64,000 nt of DNA from Hysterangium stoloniferum (taxonomy: Eukaryota; Basidiomycota; Agaricomycetes; Hysterangiales; Hysterangiaceae): positions 216,087-280,086 of the forward strand of contig WHVD01000113.1 of assembly GCA_015178975.1 (NCBI GenBank), written 5' to 3'. The number at the start of each line of letters is the position of its first letter. Position 1 is the first letter of the stretch. Shown piece by piece: positions 22,584-33,808 of the stretch. Both the position numbers and the translations under genes were made by a program. The notes beneath the pieces were generated by a model. That model saw only the letters and a list, made by a program, of their open reading frames with translations, was not told where the DNA came from and made no database searches.

Positions 22584-22672
22584 CAGAGGCTCTGAGAGAA
22601 GCGCATATACATTCAGAGGCTCTGAGAGAGTGTACATAAATTCAGAGGCTCTGAGAGAGCATACATACATTT
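22584..22672 (+). repeat. ~30-bp tandem repeat with internal palindrome
   Basis: CAGAGGCTCTGAGAGA recurs at 22584, 22614 and 22643, followed each time by a short TACAT-containing spacer. The core AGAGGCTCT is nearly self-complementary. Confidence 0.7.
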
Positions 22673-24487
22673 GCATAGATTTAAATACTATGTATAACAA
22701 GAAATTGTATCTACAAAGAATGGCAAGATTAATATAGTTGTAATAGTGAACAAATATATGGCCATGTACTGCAGTTGACATGAAGTAAGAATCAACTGAG
22801 GTACAGCTCTTCGGCTCTGGTTATACTTATACAAAAAATGCTAAGCTCTGATAGTGATCTGCCAGAAATTGAAACTCCGACAGTCTTACTGTATGAACCT
22901 AAATTTTTTTTCATCGTTCCATGTCACATCCCTTTCATCATGGTCAAAGCCAAATGAACTATACCTAACTTTGCTCTATTAAACAAACTTCAAAATAACC
23001 AACAAGTATGTAAGTTGTACATTTGCTCTCTTTTTTACTTACTAACAAGATGTAATCAGATGTGTAAATTTCCTATTACAAGACCATCGCTATATCTATG
23101 GAAAACTTCAAATTGATGAAGACACAGGAGAGGTACGTCTTTATTCTTAGGTTTAAGACTAAGGGTATCGTCCAGACAATTGACATGCATCAGCATAGAT
23201 GGGAACTGTACTTCATCGGCTTGATCCACACTGTGATCACTGTAAATCACCTCAGATGCCACTGTGCATTTGGGGACCTCAAAGATAAGGGTGCTGTCGC
23301 AACTCAGTATCGAACGAGGTAGGTGTTGCTGCAGGCACCACCGACGCCGCACGAGAAGAAACCTGGGACGACTGGCATCACACGAGGAGGCGACAGACCA
23401 TACTCCACCAGTGGCAGGTGAGAGGTAGTACAACAGTACAGGGAGACTGCATTTATGAACCTACATCGATTTACCAGTCAGATGCCGCCAAAGTGAAATA
23501 GTAAAAGAAATAGAAAGGGAGACAGGACGCACTCCATTCGAGGCGGCACGTCCCATGAACGCAACAGCTACATATTCTTCCTTTTTCGGATGGATTCGCA
23601 CTGGATCTTGAAAACCATACCCTGAAACACCTTCATCACATGCACATAACACCACATGCGGGACCCTGCTCATAATCACTGCCTGGTCAACTACACCATT
23701 GTGAATACGCATCAAGCATACTCTTCATCGTTGCAACAGTGCGCACGAGATTGATGGACCTGCGGCTGCTGGATTCAGACAGCATGCAGAAGGCTGTTTA
23801 GAAGCTTGCACATGCAACGGTCACGATCGCGCTTAGCGGGTGTTCTTGATTTTGGTTCTGCAGGATAGTGACAATAACCTGTACAGAAAGGCTCAGACTA
23901 ACTATCCCTTTTTAGTGAATTTGAGGGAGCGGCGGTGGGGGTAAAATTGGATGTAAGTAAATTGCCTATTTTCCATTTTTACCACTAATGTTTGGTGTTA
24001 GGGAAAAACTCACCGATGGAGGAGGGTCTGATACTGAAGATAATTTCATATCAGGGGAAATTGAGATGGATGCGGCTTCGGATTAGGGACTCGAATTTGA
24101 GGGAGCAGCGATGGGGGTGGAATTGAATGCAGTGACTCAATGGTTTTTGGTGATTGGCGAGCATAAAAATATTTCATATTGTAGCATTAGGTACACTACT
24201 AGTGGCACTAATGTGTAATAATATCAAATAAACATTTTTTGAATCACAATTGTATTTGAAAATTTCTAATTTATTTATCTAAATGAATATTTATTAAACA
24301 TATTATAGACACGGCTAGAGCAACTAGAGTAGTGAGAGCAGTGAGAGCCAGTGAGAGAAAAGAGATGTTGTGAGCGTTTACCGTCTCTAAAGTGCTCTGA
24401 GAGCATTTGAAACCGGGCGATGTTCTCTGAATACTCCGATGCCGCTGGAGCCGCCCCGAGGCTCCAGAGCACATACTCATTTTACTG
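22673..24487. other. Unassigned region with two possible minus-strand exons
   Basis: No recognised gene. Two minus-strand open segments, 23056-23433 and 23461-23715, have ordinary amino-acid composition (for example VPHVVLCACDEGVSGYGFQD) and could be exons of one unrecognised or transposon-derived gene, but no start, splice chain or domain supports it. GCCGCTGGAGC followed by a GCTCCAG hairpin occurs at 22511 and again at 24441, so the segment may be a repeat element bounded by related ends. Confidence 0.35.
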
Positions 24488-25728
24488 ATGAACGCATCGC
24501 GTCATGCTCCTGCTGGTGTTCCAACGCCTTTGAGAGGACGACCCGGCCACCAGCAAAAGCGCGAAGAAAATAATCCCGGGAGTAATAGGCAGCATTATGC
24601 CCAACCTCCAGACCCAGGATTTCCAGGCGCTTACAGCAATCAGTGGGGGTACGCCGTCCCTCCGAATCCATATCCCCCCCAGGCAGGTCATTACCCGCCA
24701 CCTGGTCCTTATCCCCCTCATCCGGCTCACTTCGCTCCTCCTCCTGGTCCATATCCACCGCATGCCGCATATCCTCCGACCGGCGCATTTCCTCCTGCTC
24801 ATGGTTATGGCGGCTTCCCGCCACCTGGTCCTTATCCCCCTTACGTCGCACCCGGTATTACACCCCATCAACGCGGCGGTCACCCTCCTCCTACCGCGCC
24901 ATATCCACATATGCCAATGGGTCCACCACCTTTTGTATATCCATATACATATACAGGTCGTATGCCATTTGGTCCTTTACCATATGGGCAGCCAGAGCAA
25001 CCCGTGCCCGTTGAACGTCCCTTGGAAGCAGGTGATGTCCTAGTTGATAGATGGGCCGCGGGGCCTGATTGTGCGTGTTCCAATTCCTGCTTTTTTACCA
25101 TTTCCCATCATATCCGGGGTCATCTATCGCATTCTTCGACAAAGGCGTGATGCTGACAAAACTGTACAGATGGTCCTGTATTGACGCCGCTCGAAATTAG
25201 CATCCTGGATGTCAAAGTACAGATTAACCCACTGCTCGCGCCATCAACCGACACAGCTGACCAGCCTTACTGGAGTATAACGTGTTGCTGCCCGTCCGCT
25301 CAGCCCACCGCTCCACAGATCAAGCCGGGAGATCCTGGACACGCGGTCGTGCCGCGCCCGCTACGTTTCCACGCGTAACCGAACTCAACCTGATTTTGAA
25401 AAACTTCCGCTGGGTAATAACCATCAAGGCGGACAACCCGACCATTGGAGTCACATGTTCGGATGTCCTCCACGGCATTCACGAAGATATGCACCGTCTT
25501 GTACCGCGCTCCACCATCGAGGAGCTTTCGCCCCGGGAGTATAATCTCCTCATCAAGTCGTACAGGGTCAACCGCAGCACGGCACGCCATGCGCCCGGCG
25601 GCGAGTTTGGGGCACCCGTGAAGAGAGGTGACTTTTTGCACAAGTCTATAATGTTTGATGGTATTGTGGAAGATGAGGCATTCACGTTGCGGAAGCTCGT
25701 CGCGTCTGGCCCTGGGTGGAAGGGATAG
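24488..25728 (+). CDS. DUF6699 domain protein with proline-rich N-terminus, frameshifted
   Basis: Exon 1 begins at ATG 24488 and encodes a Pro/Tyr/Gly-rich, probably disordered region with repeated PPGPYPP motifs. An intron from GTGCGTG (about 25067) to TACAG (about 25168) joins AAGPD to YGPVLTPLEISILDVKVQ, the start of a domain I recognise as the DUF6699 family common in agaricomycetes. It continues with LNLILKNFRWVITIKADN, VTCSDVLHGIHEDMHRLV, YRVNRSTARHAPGGEFGAP and FLHKSIMFDGIVEDEAF to the stop at 25726-25728. Near 25270, CCTTACTGGAG lacks one base compared with the PYLEYN reading that links the two frames, so the ORF is broken by a single-base deletion. Function of the family is unknown. 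Confidence 0.75.
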
Positions 25729-26197
25729 TAAACGGCGGGTACCCTGTCACTCTTGTCTTGAATCTGGGTCGTATTCACGGTCGTCCGGACCATGACGCCA
25801 CCAGGACTGGAGAAAGTACAGTCACAGGTCCCCACAAGACTTGAGTCCGACGCCCTCGGTACCTTCATTTTCTAGACCCTCTCTCGTGCATTTTTTGTAT
25901 CAAGTACCTTCAATTTTTGGACCTCTCCCAAGCGTTTTCTTTTGTATCAAGGTATAGACGCGCTTATTTGTTGTCATTTGTCGGAGCTTTTTTCAACACT
26001 TCAAACTCCTTTGACTGTGCATTGCTACACTGGTTTAGTAATATTTGGTCCCATTGTTGTCCACATCCCATTGTTCTCACCTCCCATTGTTCTTTATTAT
26101 CTATGTAGATAAAGTAGTGGTTTGTTCTCCATCACTCATTCTAGTCTGTCTGCACCTGCAGCAGATACTAGTCTTATAATAGCATTGAAAATCATCA
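25729..26197. other. Intergenic region, no gene seen
   Basis: Downstream of the DUF6699 gene. AT-rich with repeated TTTTTTGTATCAAG at about 25893 and 25938, and CCCATTGTTCTC repeats near 26066-26096. No coding evidence. Confidence 0.5.
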
Positions 26198-26640
26198 CTA
26201 TAAATCAGCGATAACAGCAATAAAAACTGATAAGAGAAACATAACCACCCAAAGTGATAAATGACTCTGCACATGCATAGGTCCTATATGAACAGCCTCT
26301 TTTAACGTGTTCTCCATACACTCTGCCATCTTATTAATACCAAAGACATCACTAGCACGCTGCATTGTGCGTTCACTCAGTTGACGTCGTTCTTCCTGCG
26401 ATAAACTAATTTTCTCCATAATAGCCTCACTCCACGTTTCAGCATCTGGCACTCTAAGCCACCCTGTCCTCACGAAGGCAGGCTGACCAGACACATCTGG
26501 GTCCACAATGCTCTCCATCAGACCACTGCTGTTACACCCTAGGACTGGCAGACCAGAAATCATCCCCTCCACAGGGATAATCCCAAACTCGTTGGTTGGC
26601 ATGTAAAGCAGTGTGAGTGTTTTGGGCAGTGTGAGTAGCC
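26198..26640 (-). pseudogene. ALG2-like mannosyltransferase C-terminal fragment
   Basis: ALG2 adds the second and third mannoses to the dolichol-linked oligosaccharide on the cytosolic ER face. The open frame shows LTLLYMPTNEFGIIPVEGM, ISGLPVLGCNSSGLMESIVD and RTGWLRVPDAETWSEAI, the C-terminal half of a GT4 glycosyltransferase domain with the E-x7-E nucleotide-sugar region (NEFGIIPVEGM), then a hydrophobic tail (LWVVMFLLSVFIAVIADL). Roughly the first 300 residues are absent: upstream sequence at about 26640 changes to gypsy gag. It is a captured or truncated gene piece. Some residues differ from the usual NEHFGI, consistent with decay. Confidence 0.7.
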
Positions 26641-26669
26641 GGGATTACGTTGGGGTCGGGATTGGGGTT

Positions 26670-27145
26670 GAGCAGTTTTACAAAAGTAAGAAGTTACTAT
26701 CGTAATTTTTGACTGATTGGAGTCATATGACTTTGGTTGAAATCAAAAAACCATTTTGCATTGAGTGATAAAATTCTTCAACATTAATGGCTCTTCTTCT
26801 GTAAACTCTTCTGGTTTATTAATCATAATCTCAGATTCTTTGAGGGAAGATAATCAATCTTTGAGAACCTTTCCAAGTACAGCTCCAAAATGCTGAAACA
26901 TTGTTTCATCCTCAGAAGTAACAAGTTCTGGAGGTGGAGACTTGGGCAGAGATTCTTGTTCTTGAATTGGCAACATTGGAGATTTAATACACTCTTCTTG
27001 AACTTCTTCTGATTCCCAAATTGGTTATGTTACTTGTGGAGTTGTTGGCAACATAGCTTGTCATGTTTTGGTTAACAGTAATACTTGAATTCTTGAGGGT
27101 CAGATAGGTTTTGGCAAAGGAATGGAGGCCACAGATTGAAATGCC
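26670..27145 (-). pseudogene. Gypsy gag N-terminal remnant
   Basis: Minus-strand reading gives TSEDETMFQHFGAVLGKVLK, KPEEFTEEEPLMLKNFITQC and KITIVTSYF, typical of gypsy Gag proteins, with several stops. It lies directly inside the LTR at 27146-27697, which would be its 5' LTR. Confidence 0.6.
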
Positions 27146-27697
27146 TGTTAAGTACTGTGTTGGGAACTTATTCTGGAACTATTGAAAGTGACTGGGAACT
27201 CAGGAACTTCTGGATAGGGTCAGGACATTGGCATCAGCTTATGTGCTGCACCTCTACACAAATACTTGGAATGTCCTTAATTTCAGAGATGGGATTTATG
27301 ACAGAAGATTATGGATATTCAAAGTTCTGAAGAGTTCCAAATATCGAGCATACAGAAAGAAGGAAGGAATTAGAAACTAAGTCAATATCAGATCTAAGGT
27401 AAAGTACAAATTCACAGAGACTAATACATGTATAAGTTCTTTCATTATTGTACTACAAACTAGGATCATAATAAGATGGGTTAGAGTAAGTATTCTGAAA
27501 TGGGAATACAACAAACAAATGAATGAATACTTGTCAACTGACAAGTTACCAAATGTGGAACAAGGAGGGGGTTTGGAAGTACAGGAACTATAAATGTTCC
27601 ATAGTCGGAAGTCAGGTTGGAAGTCAGGTTGGAAAGTCAGGTTGGAAAGTTACAGATAATTATGGAAGCTTGAAGTATTCAGGAACAGGTCATAATA
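27146..27697 (-). mobile_element. Gypsy LTR, CpG-depleted copy 2
   Basis: TGTTAAGTACTG to TCATAATA, aligned throughout with 61874-62458. Gag remnant on the left and accessory-gene remnant on the right show it could serve as the 5' LTR of one element and the 3' LTR of another, as in a tandem LTR array. Contains a GTCAGGTTGGAA short repeat at about 27603-27650. Confidence 0.8.
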
Positions 27698-27884
27698 GTA
27701 CCCCACTGTTAGGCTGAAGTCCCATAGAGGTGATTAGGTACTGAGTGTTGAACCATCAGTTATCCATTACAGTATGTGTCATGAAAAAATGCATGTTTAG
27801 AAGTGAAGAGTTTTGGCTGCTGATCTGAGTATAAAAACTTCCAAATATTTAAATTGTGATTTTCCTTTCTTTAACCATGACTTG

Positions 27885-28245
27885 CATGTGCATTTCCCAT
27901 CCTTTGTTTACCACCACTCTGGAAAGTTCAGATACCAAGATTGCCAAAATTGGCAAAATGTCAAAAGCAGAAGAACTTCAATAAAAATAACAGAGGATAG
28001 AGGAGGTAAGATGACAACAAGAGGAGGAGGCAAAAGAGTTAATGTGGGAGTTGAGAGAGGTGGAGGAGGCAGAAAAATGGGAGTTGGAGCAGATTGAGGT
28101 GGAGAGAAAGAAAGAGGAGCAGAGGAAGGAATGGTTGCAGAAAATGGTGGAAGATTGGAGGTTGTGGGATGAGGTGGAGATGGCAGGATGCTGAGGCAGA
28201 AGAGTAGAGGCTAAAAGAGAAATGGGATGGAAAAGTGAGTGAACC
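27885..28245 (+). pseudogene. Accessory antisense gene, remnant of exon 1 (copy 2)
   Basis: Nucleotide-level match to exon 1 of the copy at 62643: the initiation region (TTACCACCACTCTGGAA versus TCATCACTACCCTGGAA), then a purine-rich coiled-coil coding stretch. Frame is lost through indels and the sequence ends at the LTR fragment beginning near 28255. Confidence 0.6.
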
Positions 28246-28254
28246 AGGAATGTT

Positions 28255-28735
28255 CCATGTGTCCGACACTCTCAGTCTCTGACTCTCAGCCTCCGACACT
28301 CTCAGTCTCCAACTCTCTCAGTGTCCGACTCTCTCAGTGTCCGACTCTCTCAGTGTCCGAATCTCTCAGTGTCCGACTCTCTCAGTCTCTGACTCTCTCA
28401 GTCTCCGACTCTCTCAGTCTCCGACTCTCTCAGTCTCCGACTCTCTCAGTCTCCGACTCTCTCAGTCTCCGACTCTCTCAGTCTCCGACTCTCTCAATCT
28501 CCGACTCTCTCAGTCTCCGACTCTTGGTCTCCGATCCCTCAGCCCAACCCTCAACTTATCCTTCGGTTTCTGATCCGTAGTTTACCGCGAGGTTTACTCG
28601 ACAGGACTAGTTTCTGCCTGCCCAAAATTTAAGGACACCCGATGGTAACTTGCGAGGGTGCAGCACATAAGCTGAAGCGAAGTCCTTGCGATCGGTCCCT
28701 GTCAGCCTACCAACATCCGTCAGTTTCTGTTCTTA
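28255..28735 (-). mobile_element. LTR containing an expanded 16-bp minisatellite
   Basis: On the minus strand it starts TGTTAAGAACAGAAACTGAC at 28735 and follows the 11580 LTR (GGGACCGATC, GCTTCAGCTTATGTGCTG, GTGTCCTTA). From about 28530 leftwards it turns into a tandem array of the 16-mer CTCTCTCAGTCTCCGA (plus strand), about 16 units, down to about 28255. Because 16 is not a multiple of three, the array produces long spurious open frames rich in Ser and Leu. Confidence 0.75.
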
Positions 28736-28739
28736 ACAC

Positions 28740-29282
28740 TCTGCCTTGACATTCACCCAACTCTCCTTCAGAACCTTACATAAACCTCACAGAGACTATT
28801 CTCCCATCTGGAACCACCTGGACCTCTGGCAAGCACATTGAGGGCAATGCGCCTTAAGGAGGGGGTGATGACAGGGCTCATATATTTTATTTTATTTTAT
28901 TGTATCTTTGTTTTGTTTTGTTTATTTGTCACATGTCACATGTCACAGTGTGTGTGTGTGATGCCATGTGATATGGTTTGAAAGATTGTTTGTGGCCATA
29001 CAATGACAATCACATGACAATCACATGTCAAATGTAAAACTTAACTTTATTTTACTTCTCTTCTAAGGTTGGAACCTTCAATAAGAACTTTATTTAGTTC
29101 TCCCTTTAGTAGAAATATCCTAAGATGTACATAGTTGGACCCCAGTTTCAATCTCTTAGGATTCCACTAAATACAAGTGTGATATTCTTAAGTCATTAGA
29201 ACTTCCATTCTCCCACTCCTTATCTTGAACTCTCTCTTGTTTCTTTTTGTGTTTTGGTAGCCTTGTTAGTGTTGCCCTAACA
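28740..29282 (+). mobile_element. Gypsy 3' end and LTR, plus orientation
   Basis: The purine tract AAGGAGGGGGTGATGAC near 28856 is typical of the end of gypsy pol. The LTR then runs from about 28866 to CCCTAACA at 29282. Its last ~180 bp match the reverse complement of 1067-1240. Confidence 0.6.
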
Positions 29283-29958
29283 ATAACACTGTATTGACTA
29301 TCAAAGTACAATACAGGTAAAAAAGGTGATTTGTTACCATAAGCAACTGTAAGGCAGCTGGAGGCCATTAATATGGGGAATAGGAATTGAATTTCAGACT
29401 GAATAAGTCCAATGAAATGGGATAAAGGTAAGGGTGGTTCACAAGAAAGAATTGAAAGGTGCAAGGAGATGTTGGTAACCATGAGTGAGTTGGAGTGGTG
29501 AGATCTGACCTTCAACTGTAAGTATGAAGCTAAGAGTAATATGCAAATTTTAACTTGTAGCCATTTGAGATGGCTGAGATGATACCCCAATCATGGCTTG
29601 CAGGACACTTCAAAAGGGTGTCTTGGGCAAGTTGTGGTTATGGGGTAAAAGTGTCTAAATTCCAAGTTATGCCCACTAGTGTACACTATGTTCCACAAGA
29701 GTGTATGTACACACAGGTGTACATAGATCTTTGAATTAATACAAACTAATATAAATGAAGAATACCTTACTTTAAAAATAGTAGAAAAATAAGAGAAAAA
29801 TATGGGAAATATAATACAATGAAACCACTAAATTTCCTAGAGAGGGGTACCCCTCACAGCACCTGACCCTCAAAAAAACTTGCAAAAGTTTCCTTGGCCC
29901 TTTCGAGATTATATCACAAGCTGGCTCACTTTCTTCAACTCTCTGACTTCCTGATAAT
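29283..29958. other. No gene seen; transposon-derived spacer
   Basis: CpG-poor sequence with short open frames and no recognised domain, between an LTR and a gypsy integrase end. Confidence 0.45.
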
Positions 29959-30297
29959 ATGGAAACAGTCCACCCTGTTTTCCACATTTCCATGTTGGAA
30001 ACTTGTGTTCCTAACACTATCTTAGAATGTATTCAACCTCAGCCTCCTCCAGTCATTATCGATGGAGAACCCAAATTTGAAGTTTCCAAGATTTTAGATT
30101 CCAAGATTGACAATTACTATCACACCTCTAAACTGCTTTATCCAGTCAAATGGGCAGGCTATGAAGGTACTGATGAGGAAACTTCCTGGATACTGGCTAT
30201 GGAACTTGGTCATACTATGAAACTTGTACTCAACTTCCACAATCCTTACCCTAGTAAACCTGGACTTTTATCATCACTTCAACTTCCAACATTCTGA
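29959..30297 (+). pseudogene. Gypsy integrase C-terminus with chromodomain (copy 3)
   Basis: Reads HPVFHISMLETCVPNTI, PPVIIDGEPKFEVSKILDSK and LLYPVKWAGYEGTDEETSW, which match the corresponding part of the copy ending at 3821. Everything upstream is missing. The stop lies 84 nt from the end of the convergent accessory gene at 30381. Confidence 0.8.
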
Positions 30298-30380
30298 CAA
30301 TTTCCACCATCTGTCTCATTTTTTCTCTTACAGAATCTTACAAGTTCATGCCAATACTTTTGCAAGTCAAGGTTATTCAA

Positions 30381-30797
30381 TTAATTTAAATTTTCCTTCA
30401 AAGTCTCCACTTCTCTGAATTTTGGCTCCTCAGCTACAATTTCCATCTCCTCCTGAACCTCATCATTATTTTCTGGCCTCCTCTGAAACTCCATCCTTTC
30501 CTCAAGCTCCATGATGACTCCATTTTCCAACCTGGAACCTTCTCCTCCCAGCTCTTCCCATGTATATTTTTCAGTCACTGCCATAACACCAATACTGACC
30601 ATCGCCTTTTCCAAGATCTCATTCTGTCTCCAGAATTTTTGATCTATTGCCCTAAAACCCTGGATCTGGTTATTGACCATCACTTCCCATACTTTCAAGA
30701 ATTCTATGGCAATTTGAAGCATGACATTTACATTCTCCTGCAGAAGATTCTCATCATGAAGATCACACATCTCCTGTGTGCTAGGGCTAGTTTCCAA
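30381..30797 (-). pseudogene. Accessory antisense gene, 3' part (copy 3)
   Basis: Minus-strand frame with FRAIDQKFWRQNEILEKAMV then SIGVMAV, matching FRSLVRNFRRQNDFLEKIMV / SIGVITV of the copy at 62643. It is followed by the same acidic tail pattern (EVQEEMEIVAEEPKF...VETL against EVQDMVESAEIAEEPE...SETL). The zinc-cluster exon is not recognisable upstream. Together with the integrase end at 29959-30297 this repeats the tail-to-tail arrangement of the other copies. Sequence from 30800 to 31400 is unassigned. Confidence 0.7.
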
Positions 30798-31408
30798 TGC
30801 TCTGGTGTTGAGAGTTCAATTGGAAAGTAACCTATATGGCTATAGTTTCAAGTCACATCACAAGCACAAATTCCTATATATACTTTGGCACTCAAGACAA
30901 CTTCTACACAGCCAAATCAGTTTCATCAATCAGACATGCAAAATCCCTAATGGAACTTGAAGAAGTAACATCTTGATTCTCTTCATACTCAGACATCATA
31001 CATGAGCCTGAACCAGCCTATTCATACTCCTCAAAGAAACCATTGTAACCTCCATCAAAAAGGTATTCAATCCACATATGCTCCAGACAATCCTGTCTTT
31101 ATTTGTCTATATAATAACTCCCATGAACTCTTCCACTATCAATTCAATCGAGTACTCTGGCGAGAGTGTTCCCCACCAGCATAGGGATTCTTTTATGAGG
31201 CAGTGTTCACTCCAGTAGGAGATCATAGAGGACCCTCATTGAGGATGTTCCCAGTTCCAGAAGGGAGTCAAGTAGAGCCTCGTTGAGGTCATTGTTGATT
31301 TATGTTCCTTGCATGGTTGTGGAGCCTACTCACCACCTGGTTTTAATGTGGTGATTGATTGCATGCCCCCCTTTATGCTGCAAGATTAGGAACAGAATGT
31401 CCAATCTT

Positions 31409-31670
31409 CTATATGTATGTATAGCTGGAGGACAAGAGGTTTCAACTCAATTGTGGCTCATTAACAGATATGTACTATATCATTTTATAATTCTAGAAAA
31501 TTCAAGGGATTTTAATTTGATTAATCAGAAATATTTTCTGCACTATCTAGGTTCCCAACATTAACCTCATTGTTGAAGCTGTACAAATCAAGCTCTAGAG
31601 TATTATGAGTGAAACTGCAGTATGTGAAGTCGACACATTCAGTGACAAGTTTTATTGTATTTCTGGAGGT
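31409..31670 (+). repeat. Direct repeat, left copy (pair with 33809-34078)
   Basis: From TCTATATGTATGTATAGCTG to TTTCTGGAGGTA. Nearly identical to 33809-34078, with a few indels. Could be LTR-like ends of one element or a simple duplication. Confidence 0.8.
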
Positions 31671-32350
31671 ACAGTGGCTTCCAAAACTGTCCCAATGTTT
31701 TTGTAATTCTCAATAAATGCTTTATAACCTACCCAATAAATTTTCTAAAATAGTGATAATATTCTCACATATACCTTAGCGTACTAGCTTTGATATACCC
31801 AAACATTACAGAATATTGATGGAAATTGGTGTCACAGTGAATATTTAAAAATAGCCAATCATTGGGACAGTTTTGGAACCACCCTTTTTGAATCAGATAT
31901 CTTGTTATTATAGTACTTTGTATGGCCTCCCCTAGCCTTTATTACAGCATAAAGCCTTCTAGGAATAATTTCTATGAGTTTCTGACACTCCTGAGGCTGA
32001 ATATTTGGCCATTCCACTTCCACCCTCTCCCATAACTCCCAAACTCCCTTTGGTGGTTAAGGATATTTTTGTAGCTGTTTCATCAGGTGATTCCAAATAT
32101 GTTCTATGGGATTGAGGTCAGGAGACTGTGCTGGCCAGTCTAATACCTGAATCTGATTTTCAGAAAACCATTTTTGTGCCATCTTGTATGTATGCTTTGG
32201 GTCATTATCTTGCTGGAAAATGGCCTCATCTTCTGGAATCTCCAAATCTCCAATGCTCTGGGACAAATACTGATCCAGGATCTCCACATATTGTGCAGAA
32301 ACCATCCTTCCTTCAATCTCTGCAAGCCTTCCCACTCCATTCCAACCCAT
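31671..32350 (-). pseudogene. Tc1/mariner transposase, 5' truncated, with one inverted terminal repeat
   Basis: The minus strand shows FQQDNDPKHTYKMAQKWFSE, WPAQSPDLNPIEHIWNHL (second catalytic Asp and the third acidic position region) and, further on, GGHTKYYN at the C-terminus; stops interrupt it. The end CAGTGGCTTCCAAAACTGTC at 31671 is the terminal repeat, flanked by TA. The other end is cut at 32350, next to the LTR at 32354. Cut-and-paste DNA transposase remnant. Confidence 0.82.
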
Positions 32351-32353
32351 AGG

Positions 32354-32688
32354 TGTTAGGGATGGAATGGAATGGGAGTGGGGTGCAAAACATGACAGGT
32401 CATTTGACTATAACAGGAATGGAGTTCAGTTAGAGAGCTGATGGGTTGTCCAGGTGGAGTCCAGTGAACTGGTACTTGGGACAGAGTTGGATATAGACAG
32501 GTTGACATGTGCTGGTCCTGGCAGGTATTCCAATGACTGGTGCATGAGACACAGAGGGCCAGGCATAGACAGGTTTGACATCCAGGTCCAGGCAGGCTGT
32601 CCAGTTGTGAACTTGGACCTGGTGGGTATAAAGAGTCAGGTGCATATAGGATGGGGTCTGGAGCCCAGCAGGTTTTCCAGTCCTAACA
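32354..32688 (-). mobile_element. Gypsy LTR (same family as 2034-2404)
   Basis: TGTTAGGGATGG to GTCCTAACA. The flanking five bases differ (ATAGG and CCTTA), so it is not a clean solo insertion and the locus was rearranged afterwards. Confidence 0.7.
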
Positions 32689-32699
32689 CCTTAATAGAT

Positions 32700-33808
32700 T
32701 GAAAAGTATTTCTATTAAAACTATAATTAGAGAGTAATTGAATTATATTTTTCTTATTTACATTTTTTTGGGAAGTCTCATTGAATATTTCCTGTCAAGG
32801 AGTTCCACCAATGACAATATACAAAGAATTTTCTATCTTTTAAGTAAACCATTATTGTTGATTTAAAATAGATGTTATCCACAAGTACTTTCCACTGCTC
32901 TTCAAAAGAACTTTTATGGAATCTACATCCATTAAAATTGTTTCTAATACTGCTAAAGTTGTCTATATACCATGATTTTGAAAATACTTTTTTACTATAA
33001 AACTTAACTTCAATCTTTGTCATTCCCACATTCTTTGTCATTCCCACATTCTTTGTCATTCCCACATTCTTTAATCTTTCTAGTGATTGTGACATTGCCT
33101 CAGTAGGATCAATATATAAATTGTGGATTCCAGATCCTAGAGTAGTCATCATATCACAGCTTTCTAGGATTTGTACAAATTTATTGTATACTTTAATTTT
33201 GCATGAATGGTCATCATTAAAGAAGGATATACAATTATCTCCAACCTTGTTTCTATCATTGATAATATATTCTGCTTTTATTCCATGATTTAATGTATGT
33301 ATGTTTAAGAATATCTTTTCTAGTTGTAAGATAGGGTATATCTTGGGAGATATCTATATCATGTCAGATAATTTTGTCACAAATAGTTTCTCTTAGGAAT
33401 TTTATTATGTTTTTGATAGGTACCTCAGATAATGAAATTTTATAAGAAAGGTAAGGAGTATTTTTAGGTGCAATATCAATACTAGTATCTGAGTGTAGTA
33501 ACTTGATCTTAAAAGAACATGAGAAATATACTTTGCATTTTCCAGATATGACATTTCTAAAGTCTTCTCCAATAGACCATTACATTATCACAGAAAACTC
33601 CCCATGTTCTCAATATGCTCAAAGGAGTCTAAGTCACATACATTGAAAAAATTCTCAGATCCAAAGACTTAAGGGATCCTTAGTGGACCTGTTTGAGAGT
33701 TGAACTTGCCATAAGCACCTATTAGCCTCATTTGAATATTTATGTATATCTGGGGATTGTTTTGTTGTGTGTGATCTAGCTTCTTTTGAGGATGTGGAGA
33801 AAAAAGAG
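32700..33808 (-). other. AT-rich decayed coding region, not recognised
   Basis: Minus-strand fragments look protein-like (EVPIKNIIKFLRETICDKII; FHKSSFEEQWKVLVDNIYF) but carry stops and frameshifts, and I do not recognise a family. An 18-bp unit (TTTGTCATTCCCACATTC) is repeated three times from 33016, giving NVGMTK three times in the longest open frame (32778-33152). Confidence 0.35.

Noticed and set aside
24482..24910. Minus-strand Arg/Trp-rich open frame
   Set aside because: Reverse complement of the Pro-rich exon of the DUF6699 gene, whose plus-strand frame leads by splicing into a recognised domain.
28239..28580. Overlapping Ser/Leu-rich open frames (113 and 78 codons)
   Set aside because: Artefacts of the 16-bp minisatellite, which has few stops in any frame. 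No start context or splice support.
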